DNA from: Pseudobutyrivibrio sp.
GTDB lineage: Bacteria > Bacillota > Clostridia > Lachnospirales > Lachnospiraceae
Assembly: GCA_024693775.1 (NCBI GenBank)
Contig: JAILKL010000075.1
Location: forward strand, 1 to 64,000
Reading direction: 5' to 3'
DNA: 64,000 nt
Below, piece by piece: positions 44,817 to 54,293 of this stretch; positions within the stretch are counted from its first letter, which is position 1, and every line of letters starts with the position of its first letter. The notes under the pieces were generated by a model. That model ran no database searches. It worked only from the letters and a program-made list of their open reading frames with translations, and was not told the origin of the DNA. The position numbers and the translations under genes were made by a program.

Positions 44817-47800
44817 TTGAGAAAGAGAATCTATCGAATTTCCGAAGATAAATTCGACGACTTAAAACCTAATATAGAATTTGATTCTGAAGACATTCAG
44901 GAGACCTGCTTCATTGGAGAAGAATTCAAGGGCTCATTTTCATTCAAGAGCACTAATGAAGTAAACATGAAGGGTATTGTTTATTGTAACAATCCATACG
45001 TTACAATAGCAGATCCATGGTTTTCAGGAGAAAATGTTAGGATTGAGTATTCAGTCAATAATCTTAATTTTAAAGTTTCAGAGTATTTAGAGGGAATTTT
45101 TACGGTAATCTGTCCAGGTATCGAAAAAGAAATCCCATTCAAAATTACATACACAAAGCCATCTTTGGTAGTTTCCACTGGAGAAATACATTCATTAGAT
45201 GACTTTTCAAAGTTTGCACAATCTCGATTTTCAGAGGCTGTAGCATTGTTTTATTCTGACCGTTTTGCAGACTTTATTTCAGAATACGACAAAAAGACAC
45301 GCCTATTATATAGAGGCTTCAAGGGCGCACCTTTATCGGCAGTAAATGTAGACGAGTTTTTGGTAGCCTGTGGCCAAAAGGAGACCATGAACTTTGATCT
45401 ACCTCAGGAGACCAGACACTACTATGAGGTTGCAGAAAATATAAAGGGCGAGATTGAAATCACTAGAAATACTTGGGGTTATATCGACATCCATGTTCAG
45501 TCAGATGCGGATTTTGTATCTGTTGAAAAGGATTACATTACCGCCGATTTCTTCCTTGGCTCTATCTTCAATATGAATTATTACATTCACAAGGAAAAAA
45601 TGCATGCTGGTATGAATTATGCCCGCATTTCCTTTGATTATCGTGATATTCATAAAGAGATTATTATTATGGCCACTGCTGATAAGGAAGGTCTTGTTTT
45701 AGACAGCGTTTCTCACGAAAAAAACAAGCTGGTCCTTAAGCTATTCCGTAATTACGAAGAATTTAGACTTAGAAGAATCACAACAGGACAGTGGTGCAAG
45801 GATACAATGGACATCCTTGAAACCATAAATGACAATCCAGAAAATGAAAACTTCATTCTTCTTGTTCGCGCTCTACTTTTTATTACAAACAAGCAAAGAC
45901 AAGAGGCCTTATGGATTATTCAGGATCTAAAGCGCACCATAGAAGATAAGCGCAGTACAGAATGGGCGTTCTTGCTTTATTTATGCACATTAATAGAGCC
46001 TGAGGAATCCTACGTAGATAGACTGACAGACAATATTGAAACTATTTTCAAGGAACACCCTGATGATATTAATATTTTCTGGTTCTTATTATTCCTTAGA
46101 AAGGAATATTTAAAGAATCCATCTGCAAAGCTTAGAGATATTGCTGAGTGGGTTGAGTCAGGCAACGAAACACCGCTTTTATTTATAGAGGCTTATTATA
46201 TATATTTACAGGACACTTATCTAATTAATACTTTTGATGATTTTACATTAAAGGTATTAGGCTGGGCCAAGAAACGTGGAGCCATTACAAAGGACATTGC
46301 CATTCAGATGATTCATGTTCTTGAATCAGAAAGAGTGTACAATCCAAAGGCTTTCGAAATCCTAGAGGCTTGCTACGAGGTTTATCCTGATTTACAGCTT
46401 TTATTTGGCATAGTTACTTATATTCTAAAGGCGGAGACCTCAGAGGAAAAATTCCTCAAATGGTACCGCATGGCTATAGAATCAAATCTTCATATCTCTG
46501 GTATTTTTGAAGCCTATATGAATGCCTTGCCTACTCAGTCTGTAGATAGATTACCTCAGCTTGTTACTATGTTTTTCAAATATAACAACGAGCTTACAGC
46601 CGATAGAAAGGCTCTTTTATATGCCAATATTATTTTGCACAAGGATGAGGATCCAGAGACCTACAATGATTACGAGCGCACCATAGAGACCTTCGCATTA
46701 GAGCAGCTCAAGTTTGGTAGACTAGATGACAATCTTGCTATTTGTTATCAGTGCCTTATGGATATGGGCATTTTCGATAATGAGGTGGCAAAACGTATTT
46801 CCGAATTAGTATTCAAGAAAAAGATTGCGGTTATTTCACCTACCATCAGACGAGTTATCCTATACCAGGATGAGTTCAAGGGGCCTACAACGGCGCCAGT
46901 CATAGATCATCAGGCATATATTAATTACGTTGGCACTGAGGGTGTTATATTTCTTGAAAACAAAGAGGGCTATTTGATTGCAGATGAAAATGGCTATTTG
47001 GTCGAGGAGATTTTAGCCTCTGAAAACCATATAGAAAAGCTTCATGAGCTTTCACCAGATACATTTTCATTTGTTTTAGAGGATATCAATAAAAAGAACG
47101 ACATTACTGATTTTACAGCCGACGATGTGAAGGGGGCCATAACTTTACTGCATTCTCCACTTATTTCAGAAGAGTACAGAAACAGCTTATATCCAAAGCT
47201 AATTGAGTTTATGCGCATTCAAAATCAAGAAGAGGTTCTTGAACAGCATTTTATGGAAGAGGCTGATCTAAAGCTTTTATCAGAGAATATTATTGCAGAG
47301 GTTATTGATTTATTTATTTCTCGGGGAAAATATGATGAAGCTTATTATATGATGCAGCACACAAATGCTAGATGTCTAAAGCTGGACGCTGCCACAAGAC
47401 TTTGCCAGCATTTAATCAGCAAAGAGACCACAGAAACAGATGATTTCCTTATCACACTTACTGCAGACTTGGTATCTAGAGGCTCAGTAAATAATGATAT
47501 GGTCTATTATTTAGTTCAGCACTACGTTGGCCCTACAAAGACCATGATGGTTATTTATAAAAATGCCTATGAAAAGGGCGGAGATGTTGTAGAATTTGCG
47601 GAGCGTATACTTATCCAGTGTCTTTACAGAGATTTCCTTTGTGAGGACATTATTACAGTATTTGATTCCTATATGGCCAGAAAGCACAACAGAATGGTTG
47701 TGGAGGCCTTCCTTACCTACGAAGCCCACGATTATCTTGTTAATGGCGCAGATATTCCAGAGAGAGTTTTTGCTTACATTTTCAATCGTTTTTCAAAGGC

Positions 47801-48353
47801 TCAGTCAGTAAACGAAAGCATGCGAATTGCATTACTCAAATTCCTATGTCTAGAGGAAACCCTAGACGAGGAGGAAGAGGATATGTTAGATATGCTTATG
47901 GGCGATTCCATCATTAGAAATCAATACTTTGGTTTCATGAAGAATTGCAACTCAAAGCTAAAAATTAAATATCATCTTTATGATAAATATTTCGTTGAAT
48001 ATAGAGGCGAAAAGAGAGCATATATTTCTATCAATTATTCTATTAATGGCTCTGAGGAAAAGACAGAGGATATGATAGAAATGTATGATGGCTATTATGT
48101 AAAACAATTTATTCTATTCTTCGGAGATGAGCTTAAATATCAAATTATTGACGAGGGCAATCCATCAGAGCCACTTGTTTCAAAGGAATATACACGTGGA
48201 GATGATGTGGATGACAATATCGGCGGTAGATTCCAGATGATGAACGATATAAAGCGTCACAAAATCTACAACGAGCAAGAAGAATTAGTTAGAGATTTAA
48301 AGAAATATCAGGGACTTAATGTTGTCGCTGATGAATTATTTACTATTATCTAA
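44817..48353 (+). CDS. Large DUF5717-like protein (beta domains plus helical repeats)
   Basis: I start at the TTG at 44817, 8 bases after GGGAG; a GTG 14 codons earlier has no ribosome site. The 1178 residues have no signal peptide or TM. The N-terminal 320 or so are beta-rich, Ig-like (FIGEEFKGSFSFKST, later ISFDYRDIHKEIIIMATAD). Residues about 330-1040 are almost all helical with TPR/HEAT-like periodicity. The last 130 return to beta strands (RAYISINYSINGSEEK). I recognise it as DUF5717-like. It is probably a cytosolic scaffold for the Hsp70-like protein encoded 8 bases downstream. Confidence 0.7.
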   Translation: MRKRIYRISEDKFDDLKPNIEFDSEDIQETCFIGEEFKGSFSFKSTNEVNMKGIVYCNNPYVTIADPWFSGENVRIEYSVNNLNFKVSEYLEGIFTVICPGIEKEIPFKITYTKPSLVVSTGEIHSLDDFSKFAQSRFSEAVALFYSDRFADFISEYDKKTRLLYRGFKGAPLSAVNVDEFLVACGQKETMNFDLPQETRHYYEVAENIKGEIEITRNTWGYIDIHVQSDADFVSVEKDYITADFFLGSIFNMNYYIHKEKMHAGMNYARISFDYRDIHKEIIIMATADKEGLVLDSVSHEKNKLVLKLFRNYEEFRLRRITTGQWCKDTMDILETINDNPENENFILLVRALLFITNKQRQEALWIIQDLKRTIEDKRSTEWAFLLYLCTLIEPEESYVDRLTDNIETIFKEHPDDINIFWFLLFLRKEYLKNPSAKLRDIAEWVESGNETPLLFIEAYYIYLQDTYLINTFDDFTLKVLGWAKKRGAITKDIAIQMIHVLESERVYNPKAFEILEACYEVYPDLQLLFGIVTYILKAETSEEKFLKWYRMAIESNLHISGIFEAYMNALPTQSVDRLPQLVTMFFKYNNELTADRKALLYANIILHKDEDPETYNDYERTIETFALEQLKFGRLDDNLAICYQCLMDMGIFDNEVAKRISELVFKKKIAVISPTIRRVILYQDEFKGPTTAPVIDHQAYINYVGTEGVIFLENKEGYLIADENGYLVEEILASENHIEKLHELSPDTFSFVLEDINKKNDITDFTADDVKGAITLLHSPLISEEYRNSLYPKLIEFMRIQNQEEVLEQHFMEEADLKLLSENIIAEVIDLFISRGKYDEAYYMMQHTNARCLKLDAATRLCQHLISKETTETDDFLITLTADLVSRGSVNNDMVYYLVQHYVGPTKTMMVIYKNAYEKGGDVVEFAERILIQCLYRDFLCEDIITVFDSYMARKHNRMVVEAFLTYEAHDYLVNGADIPERVFAYIFNRFSKAQSVNESMRIALLKFLCLEETLDEEEEDMLDMLMGDSIIRNQYFGFMKNCNSKLKIKYHLYDKYFVEYRGEKRAYISINYSINGSEEKTEDMIEMYDGYYVKQFILFFGDELKYQIIDEGNPSEPLVSKEYTRGDDVDDNIGGRFQMMNDIKRHKIYNEQEELVRDLKKYQGLNVVADELFTII

Positions 48354-48361
48354 GGAGTACT

Positions 48362-49600
48362 ATGAGCAATCAAGATGGTGCATATTTAGGCGTAGACATT
48401 AGCGCAAAAAGCACAGTTTTAAGTGTATACAAATCAAATATGGATGAGCCTTCTACGGTTAGCACAATTCTTGGTCAAGAAAATTTTACTATACCCACAG
48501 CCTTGGCCAAAAGAATAGGCATGGGACAATGGTTTTTTGGTGATGAGGCCATTAAAAAGAGTAAGTCTAAGGAAGCCGTGCTTGTGGATGATTTATACAA
48601 CAAGGCTAGAGATAATGAATCTATCTATATCGACGGCGAGAGCTATGCGGCCAGAGAATTGCTAGTGATTTATTTCAAAAAGCTATTTTCCATTCCTGGT
48701 CCAATGGCAGCTATTTCTTCCATTGAAAAGCTGGTTATCTGCGTCGAGACAATTTCATTAGAAGTAATGGAATTGATGAATTTTATTGCTTCTAGATTAA
48801 ATATCTCCTCTGATAATCTTATGCTTTTAGATAGAAGAGAAAGCTTTTACTACTATGCTTTATCCCAAAAGCCCGAGTTGTTTTTATACAATGTAGCTCT
48901 TTTTGATTACAGTGGCACTAATATGGTATCTTGCGTTTTATCTAGAAATCAAAATACAAGACCACAAATTATATCTTTAGATGTCATTAACCATGGTGAG
49001 CTTGATGATAATCATGATCAGAGCTTTGACAGAATTATTTCTGATACCTTCGGCTCTACATTGTTCTCTTGCGTTTATCTTGTGGGAGATGGCTTCGATG
49101 GTCAATGGATGAAGGAAAGCCTTACTCACCTTTGCCGTGGCAGAAAGGTTTACCTTGGCAAAAACCTTTATTCAAAGGGGGCTTGCTACGCCGGATTAAT
49201 CAAATCCACAGATAAGGATTGGCCATTTATTTATATTGGTGACAATGATTTAAAGCTAAATCTATCCATAAAGATTTTGGATAACAATGAGATGAAATTT
49301 TTGACACTCATTGACGCAGGACAGAGCTGGTATGACGCAAACGGAGAGTGTGAGGTCATTCTCGACGGTGATCCAGAAATAGAATTCTATATTCAAAAGC
49401 CAGAATCCAGAGAGGCTCATATAGAGCTTTTGGAGCTGACTGATATTCCGAAAAACCGTGAAAACAGAACTACTAGACTTAGAATAGAAGCATCACCTAT
49501 TTCTGATGTGGCTATTTCAATTACTATTACAGATTTGGGCTTTGGAGAGATTTCTCCATCCTCTGGTCTCACCTGGGATCATACTATTTCATTAAAGTAG
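48362..49600 (+). CDS. Compact Hsp70/actin-fold ATPase (DUF5716-like)
   Basis: This 412-residue protein has the actin/Hsp70 ATPase motifs: phosphate-1 YLGVDISAKSTVLSVY (about 8-23), phosphate-2 VALFDYSGTNMVSCVL (about 178-193), and adenosine-type VYLVGDGFDGQWMK (about 239-252) followed by GKNLYSKGACYAGL. The last 120 residues are beta-rich (RIEASPISDVAISITITD) like a small Hsp70 substrate-binding sheet. No helical lid is present. I recognise it as DUF5716-like. It likely uses ATP to cycle on the large helical-repeat partner encoded upstream. Confidence 0.72.
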   Translation: MSNQDGAYLGVDISAKSTVLSVYKSNMDEPSTVSTILGQENFTIPTALAKRIGMGQWFFGDEAIKKSKSKEAVLVDDLYNKARDNESIYIDGESYAARELLVIYFKKLFSIPGPMAAISSIEKLVICVETISLEVMELMNFIASRLNISSDNLMLLDRRESFYYYALSQKPELFLYNVALFDYSGTNMVSCVLSRNQNTRPQIISLDVINHGELDDNHDQSFDRIISDTFGSTLFSCVYLVGDGFDGQWMKESLTHLCRGRKVYLGKNLYSKGACYAGLIKSTDKDWPFIYIGDNDLKLNLSIKILDNNEMKFLTLIDAGQSWYDANGECEVILDGDPEIEFYIQKPESREAHIELLELTDIPKNRENRTTRLRIEASPISDVAISITITDLGFGEISPSSGLTWDHTISLK

Positions 49601-49607
49601 GTATTTT

Positions 49608-50438
49608 ATGAGCACATTGATTTATTGCAAAAATTCCATAGCGGCTTCTCCCTATTACATCGAAGAGGCATCTTTAAATGTTTATTCCTTAGAAGAGCTT
49701 AGCTACTTTATTTTGAACAACGTATATTTGTTGTCAAACAAGCTAGAGTCTGTTGAATTATGCAATTGGATAGGGAGAGAGCTAAAGCAAAAAAAGCTTT
49801 CTGAGGACTTGATGAATCTGGTTCAAAGCAATGCACCTTTACATATTTTTGTGGGACATATTTTGGCTTCAAACGGATATGCTTCACCAAAGGAAATAAA
49901 GGATTTGTTGTCCATCATAGCAACCTTTGAAAACAAATCAGAATCAGAGCGCAAAAAAATGCGTGCCGACAGATTAATGAAATCTGGAAAATACGTAGAT
50001 GCCATATATGAATACGAAACCCTACTATCTGAGGATGTGGTAAAAACCATGTCAAAAACTGTTGAAGGTGATGTTTATCACAATTTAGGCTGCGCATTTG
50101 CAAAATTATTTTTATTTGATGAAGCTGTAAAAAGCTTTGATGAAGCCTATAAGAAAAATCAAAAAAAGCAATCCTTGTATTGCCTACTATATTCCATTAG
50201 ATGTATGGGCGATAAAGAGCTTTTTGATTCATATATAGCAAAATATCAGGTATCACCTGAATATGTAGAGGATGTTAGAGAAATAGTAAAAAATGCAACA
50301 GTAAAGGACGAGATTTTATCCTTCAATCAATCCATCCAATCACTTGTAAAAGAAGGGGACAATGATAGATTTTCACAGGTGGTTGCAAAGGTAATCGATG
50401 GTTGGAAGGACGAGTATATAAAGACCTGTAGAATCTAA
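49608..50438 (+). CDS. TPR-containing cytosolic protein
   Basis: This 276-residue protein is nearly all helical. Residues about 120-195 hold TPR-like pairs (MKSGKYVDAIYEYETLL, GDVYHNLGCAFAKLFLFDEA, then VKSFDEAYKKN). The first 110 residues form another helical region. No signal peptide. It starts 7 bases after the Hsp70-like gene, so it is in the same operon; TPR proteins often bind Hsp70 tails or clients, which suggests an adaptor. Confidence 0.65.
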   Translation: MSTLIYCKNSIAASPYYIEEASLNVYSLEELSYFILNNVYLLSNKLESVELCNWIGRELKQKKLSEDLMNLVQSNAPLHIFVGHILASNGYASPKEIKDLLSIIATFENKSESERKKMRADRLMKSGKYVDAIYEYETLLSEDVVKTMSKTVEGDVYHNLGCAFAKLFLFDEAVKSFDEAYKKNQKKQSLYCLLYSIRCMGDKELFDSYIAKYQVSPEYVEDVREIVKNATVKDEILSFNQSIQSLVKEGDNDRFSQVVAKVIDGWKDEYIKTCRI

Positions 50439-50465
50439 ATAATTGAGTTATGAGGGGATAATGCA

Positions 50466-51698
50466 ATGGGGATTTTTACTAGACGAAAAACAAAAAAGGA
50501 ATTGCGAGCAGCCAAAATAGATGATGCTTTTAACAGGGTTTATTCTCAAATAGACAATATTGAATCCTGGGAAGATCCCAAAAAACTAGAGCATTATATT
50601 TTGGATTCCTGTGAGCAAATCATTGCCTCCACCAAGGAGATGGAACGTCAAAAAACAGAGTATCGTATAGTGACCACATATCTAAACGATATTAAAAAAA
50701 TAGAAAACCTTCCAAGAGATGAGGCAAAAGAGCTAAGAAATACCGCCTCTCGTATTCTAGAGCTGGAGCATTCTATTTTGACCACTAAAAATGTTCAGCG
50801 CAATATTTCAGAAGAGCAGTTTGAGGTGATTTCTGCTGACGAAGCCACCATGGCTGAAATTATTAATCGTTTTGCATCAGATGAAATATATCAAGCAAAG
50901 CTTAAAAAGAATCTGGCCTATATGGAAGGCGAAAAGAGCAGATGGGAAATAGAGCGAGAATTACTTAGTACTCAAAATAAAGCATTGAAGCGTAGTGCTT
51001 TGATTCTTACCACCAGCTTTATGGCATTTATTCTATTTCTTGCCATAATTATTATTTCCACTAAGGCAGATTTGTCTGGTCTATTGTTTGCATTATTCTT
51101 TTTATGTGCACTAGGCGGATTTTTGATTTTTCTTCGTCAAAATGGTATTCGAAAGGAAAACCATGAAGCTATTGTCCGATTAAATCAATCTATTAGCATG
51201 TTAAATGTAGAACGAATGAAATTTGTAAATGTTACAAATGGAATCGAATATCAAAAGGACAAGTATCATGTACATAATTCTGCAGAGCTACAATACGTAT
51301 GGGAGCAATACATTGATAAAATAAAGGATCAGCAGCGCTACATTAAAAATAACGAGGATTTAGAATTTTATAGCAGCAAGCTAGAGCGAATCCTTGAGGG
51401 TATCGGATTAAATGATGATAAGATTTGGATGAATCAAATCAACGCTTTAATCAACAAAGAGGATATGAGCGAATGTAGGCACAGACTTGTGCTAAGACGT
51501 CAAAAAATTCGTGATAGAATGGATGATAACAGACGTATTATTCAAGGTGAGAGAGACGAAATTGAGAGAATGATGACAGCCCACGACCATTACTTGCCAG
51601 AAATAAAAGAGATTATAAAATCAGTGGACAAGCTTTGTGGCACTCATGCCAGCAGCAATGTAGTGCTTATGAATAATCATAAAAATATAGGTTTTTGA
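50466..51698 (+). CDS. Coiled-coil protein with a central TM hairpin
   Basis: This 410-residue protein has a charged helical N-terminal half (1 to about 178), two adjacent TM segments (SALILTTSFMAFILFLAIII and GLLFALFFLCALGGFLIFL, about 179-225), then a second long charged helical half. Both halves would face the cytoplasm with a short external turn. I do not recognise the family. As the last gene of the operon it could tether the Hsp70-like complex to the membrane. Confidence 0.6.
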   Translation: MGIFTRRKTKKELRAAKIDDAFNRVYSQIDNIESWEDPKKLEHYILDSCEQIIASTKEMERQKTEYRIVTTYLNDIKKIENLPRDEAKELRNTASRILELEHSILTTKNVQRNISEEQFEVISADEATMAEIINRFASDEIYQAKLKKNLAYMEGEKSRWEIERELLSTQNKALKRSALILTTSFMAFILFLAIIIISTKADLSGLLFALFFLCALGGFLIFLRQNGIRKENHEAIVRLNQSISMLNVERMKFVNVTNGIEYQKDKYHVHNSAELQYVWEQYIDKIKDQQRYIKNNEDLEFYSSKLERILEGIGLNDDKIWMNQINALINKEDMSECRHRLVLRRQKIRDRMDDNRRIIQGERDEIERMMTAHDHYLPEIKEIIKSVDKLCGTHASSNVVLMNNHKNIGF

Positions 51699-51740
51699 TT
51701 TTCCTCAGAAAAACGGAAATCGTAAATACCAAGAAAAATA

Positions 51741-51774
51741 AAAGCCGATGCTATTAAGCATCGGCTTTGGTTTT
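51741..51774. terminator. Bidirectional terminator at the end of the DUF5717 operon
   Basis: Perfect 12-bp stem (aaagccgatgct / agcatcggcttt), loop of 4, A-rich before and TTTGGTTTTATT after; it also ends the convergent gene. Confidence 0.88.
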
Positions 51775-52861
51775 ATTCATTTAAAACAAAGTCCATATAA
51801 ATAGGATTGTGATCCGAATATGCGAACTGAGTATCTAAAACTTTTGATTCCTCTACTGTAATATTTGAGGAAACAATAAATCCATCGATTGTCAGAACAA
51901 ATGAATCCTCGGAATAAGGAATATCAGCATTTCGACAGGATGGAACAGGATTTGATTTATCAATTGGTCCTACTACTGTAAAATCATCATCTAGCAAATC
52001 AACTGGAAATGGCTGCGCCCAGTTGTCGGCAGAATCGCTAGCTCCAAAGTATTCACTAGAATCTCCCAAAACATCCTTATTCATATCGCCACCAGCAATT
52101 ATATAATTGCCTTTTGCAAATTCCTCAGCCATATCCTCATTAAGCATTATCACTTGATTTTCAGCAGTGGAAGGATCTGTAGTATATGCAGATAAATGCA
52201 CATTATAGACAACTAGCTGCTTTCCATTTGATACATCAATATAGTTTTTTGAATAGCATCGGTCTAAATCAATGAGCTTTGAAAAGCCTTCTTCAATTGG
52301 AAGAGAGCGTCTTATGCTATTTTGGATAGTAAAGGTGGAAACAGTATATTCGCCAGCCTTTGATTTGCCGTGTGGCTGAGTAAGTGGGTACATTAAAAAT
52401 GGACTATCGTAGTTAATGGCAAAACTTGTTGAAGTATCTGGGAATCCATTTTGATTTAATACATTTGAAATAAGATCCTGCTCATTTACATGATATGATC
52501 TGGTAGAATCTAAATCCACTTCCTGAAACAGCATAATATCAGGATTTAATGTGGTAATTGCATTTGTGGAGCCGGTAATATTTTCGAAAACAGCATCCTT
52601 TGAATATGCCCATGATTCTGTGCCTCCATCCATAAAGAAGGAATAGTCCGCAGAATAAGCACCAAAGCCCAAATTGGCAGAGGATATCCTATAAGAATCA
52701 TTTGTATTGATAACATCCGTTAATCCATCCCCTATAACCTCCAAGGAAAGATTGTCTTCAATACGATAATATGCAGTAAGAACATAGGCAAAATAGCCTA
52801 CAATTATAACAATTAAAGCTATAAGAATTGCTAAAATAGCTTTTATTATTTTCTTCACCAT
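51773..52861 (-). CDS. Membrane-anchored EEP-family hydrolase
   Basis: This 362-residue protein has an N-terminal TM (about 4-29) and an exported endonuclease/exonuclease/phosphatase-fold domain. SANLGFGAY is the first metal-site strand, IMLFQEVD the Glu motif, VVYNVHLSAY the His motif, GGDMNKD the Asp/Asn motif, and AYSDHNPIYMDF the SDH motif. All catalytic motifs are present, so it is likely active on a phosphodiester or phosphomonoester outside the membrane. The substrate is unknown. Confidence 0.82.
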   Translation of the reverse strand: MVKKIIKAILAILIALIVIIVGYFAYVLTAYYRIEDNLSLEVIGDGLTDVINTNDSYRISSANLGFGAYSADYSFFMDGGTESWAYSKDAVFENITGSTNAITTLNPDIMLFQEVDLDSTRSYHVNEQDLISNVLNQNGFPDTSTSFAINYDSPFLMYPLTQPHGKSKAGEYTVSTFTIQNSIRRSLPIEEGFSKLIDLDRCYSKNYIDVSNGKQLVVYNVHLSAYTTDPSTAENQVIMLNEDMAEEFAKGNYIIAGGDMNKDVLGDSSEYFGASDSADNWAQPFPVDLLDDDFTVVGPIDKSNPVPSCRNADIPYSEDSFVLTIDGFIVSSNITVEESKVLDTQFAYSDHNPIYMDFVLNE

Positions 52862-52990
52862 ATGACCTCCTAGTATTTAAAAACTAGAATAATTTTATCA
52901 TATATATTATGTTTTTTATTATATTATAATTTAAATATTTTGTTAAAAAGCATATAATAGTAAAATAGAGTGGGCATATGGAGGAGAATA

Positions 52991-54223
52991 ATGTTAGACA
53001 GAATTAACGAATCACTAGAATCAAAGCTGAATTTTAAATACATACTTGCTCAGGGTTTGTATTGGATGATGGTTTGTGTATGTGTCAGCTTTGCCAGCGC
53101 ATATCTTACTGGCAAGGGCTACGGTACATTTGCAATAGGTTTTCTACTTGCAATTTCATTTTTAATCGCTGCTATACTTCAGCAAATCATCTCGATTTAT
53201 GCAGATAGTTCCACAAGGTTTAATGTAATCGATATTTTGGCCATTAGCGCCGCTATTTTATCAGTGGATATGATTATCGCAGCACTTACACCAAATAAAG
53301 GCTTTTGGGCAGGTTTTACATTTATAGTTGGAGCAGTAATTGCCACAATTATTCAACCATTTCTTAATGCACTTAATTTCCATTTAGAAAAATATAAAGT
53401 TAATATGAATTATGGTGTAGCCAGAGCAAATGGCTCGTTTTGCTTCTTTGTAGTCAGTCTTATAGCAGGTGCCTTAATTCAAAATATATCCGTAAATGCG
53501 GCGCCATTTATTGGCTTTATTGTTGCTGTATTATTTGTGGCAGTATTGTTTTGGATCAACACTGATTTAAAGAATAGTGGCATAGATATAGAAGATGAGT
53601 ATGACCCATTTGAGGTTCAGGAATCAAAAGGATTTTCAGTTTATGAAGCAATGGATTTCTTAAAGGCTCACAAAATGTTTTTCATCTTTTTGATTGGTAT
53701 GATGGGCTATTATTTTGGTCACATTATAGTAAATAATTTTTTGTATCAGATAGTTGTAAATGTTGGTGGAAATGCCAGCGACAATGGAGGATTGCTTGCT
53801 ATTCAGGCGATAGTAGAATTGCCGGCAATGATCTTTTTCTACAAGCTAAGAGATGTTTTTGGTAATAAAGCTTTACTTGCCTTTTCAGGTATTTTTTATG
53901 TAGTAAAAATATTCTTTACCGCCATTGCTACAACAGTCGGTATGCTTTACTTCAGTATGATTTTCCAGGCATTAGCCTTTGCTATTTTCATTCCAGCTTC
54001 AGTACATTTTGTAGATGAAATCATGGATAAAAAGGATGCAGTAAAGGGGCAGGGATTTGTCACAGTTGCTATGACAATTTCTCAGCTTTTAGCTAGTTTA
54101 CTTGGAGGTTTTATCATCAATATTAGCTCCGTAAATGCGGCCTTATGGTTTGGATTTATTCTTAGCATGGCAGGAGCTATTGTATCAGTTTATGGACTTG
54201 TCAGAATTAATTCGAAAAAATAA
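52991..54223 (+). CDS. MFS transporter (MFS_1-like)
   Basis: The ATG at 52991 follows GAGGAG and gives 410 residues; the in-frame GTG at 52970 is less likely. It has about twelve TM segments. The pattern (YILAQGLYWMMVCVCVSFAS start, GVARANGSFCFFVVSLIAG, later RDVFGNKALLAFSGIFYVV) matches the LacY-like/oligosaccharide MFS group rather than drug exporters. The substrate is not evident. TATAAT at 52953-52958 is a likely -10. Confidence 0.82.
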   Translation: MLDRINESLESKLNFKYILAQGLYWMMVCVCVSFASAYLTGKGYGTFAIGFLLAISFLIAAILQQIISIYADSSTRFNVIDILAISAAILSVDMIIAALTPNKGFWAGFTFIVGAVIATIIQPFLNALNFHLEKYKVNMNYGVARANGSFCFFVVSLIAGALIQNISVNAAPFIGFIVAVLFVAVLFWINTDLKNSGIDIEDEYDPFEVQESKGFSVYEAMDFLKAHKMFFIFLIGMMGYYFGHIIVNNFLYQIVVNVGGNASDNGGLLAIQAIVELPAMIFFYKLRDVFGNKALLAFSGIFYVVKIFFTAIATTVGMLYFSMIFQALAFAIFIPASVHFVDEIMDKKDAVKGQGFVTVAMTISQLLASLLGGFIINISSVNAALWFGFILSMAGAIVSVYGLVRINSKK

Positions 54224-54293
54224 ATATATTAATAGATTTTTTATTTATTAATTGGTAAAATGAAATTAGGTTTAAAGATAAAAGGGAAATCAT

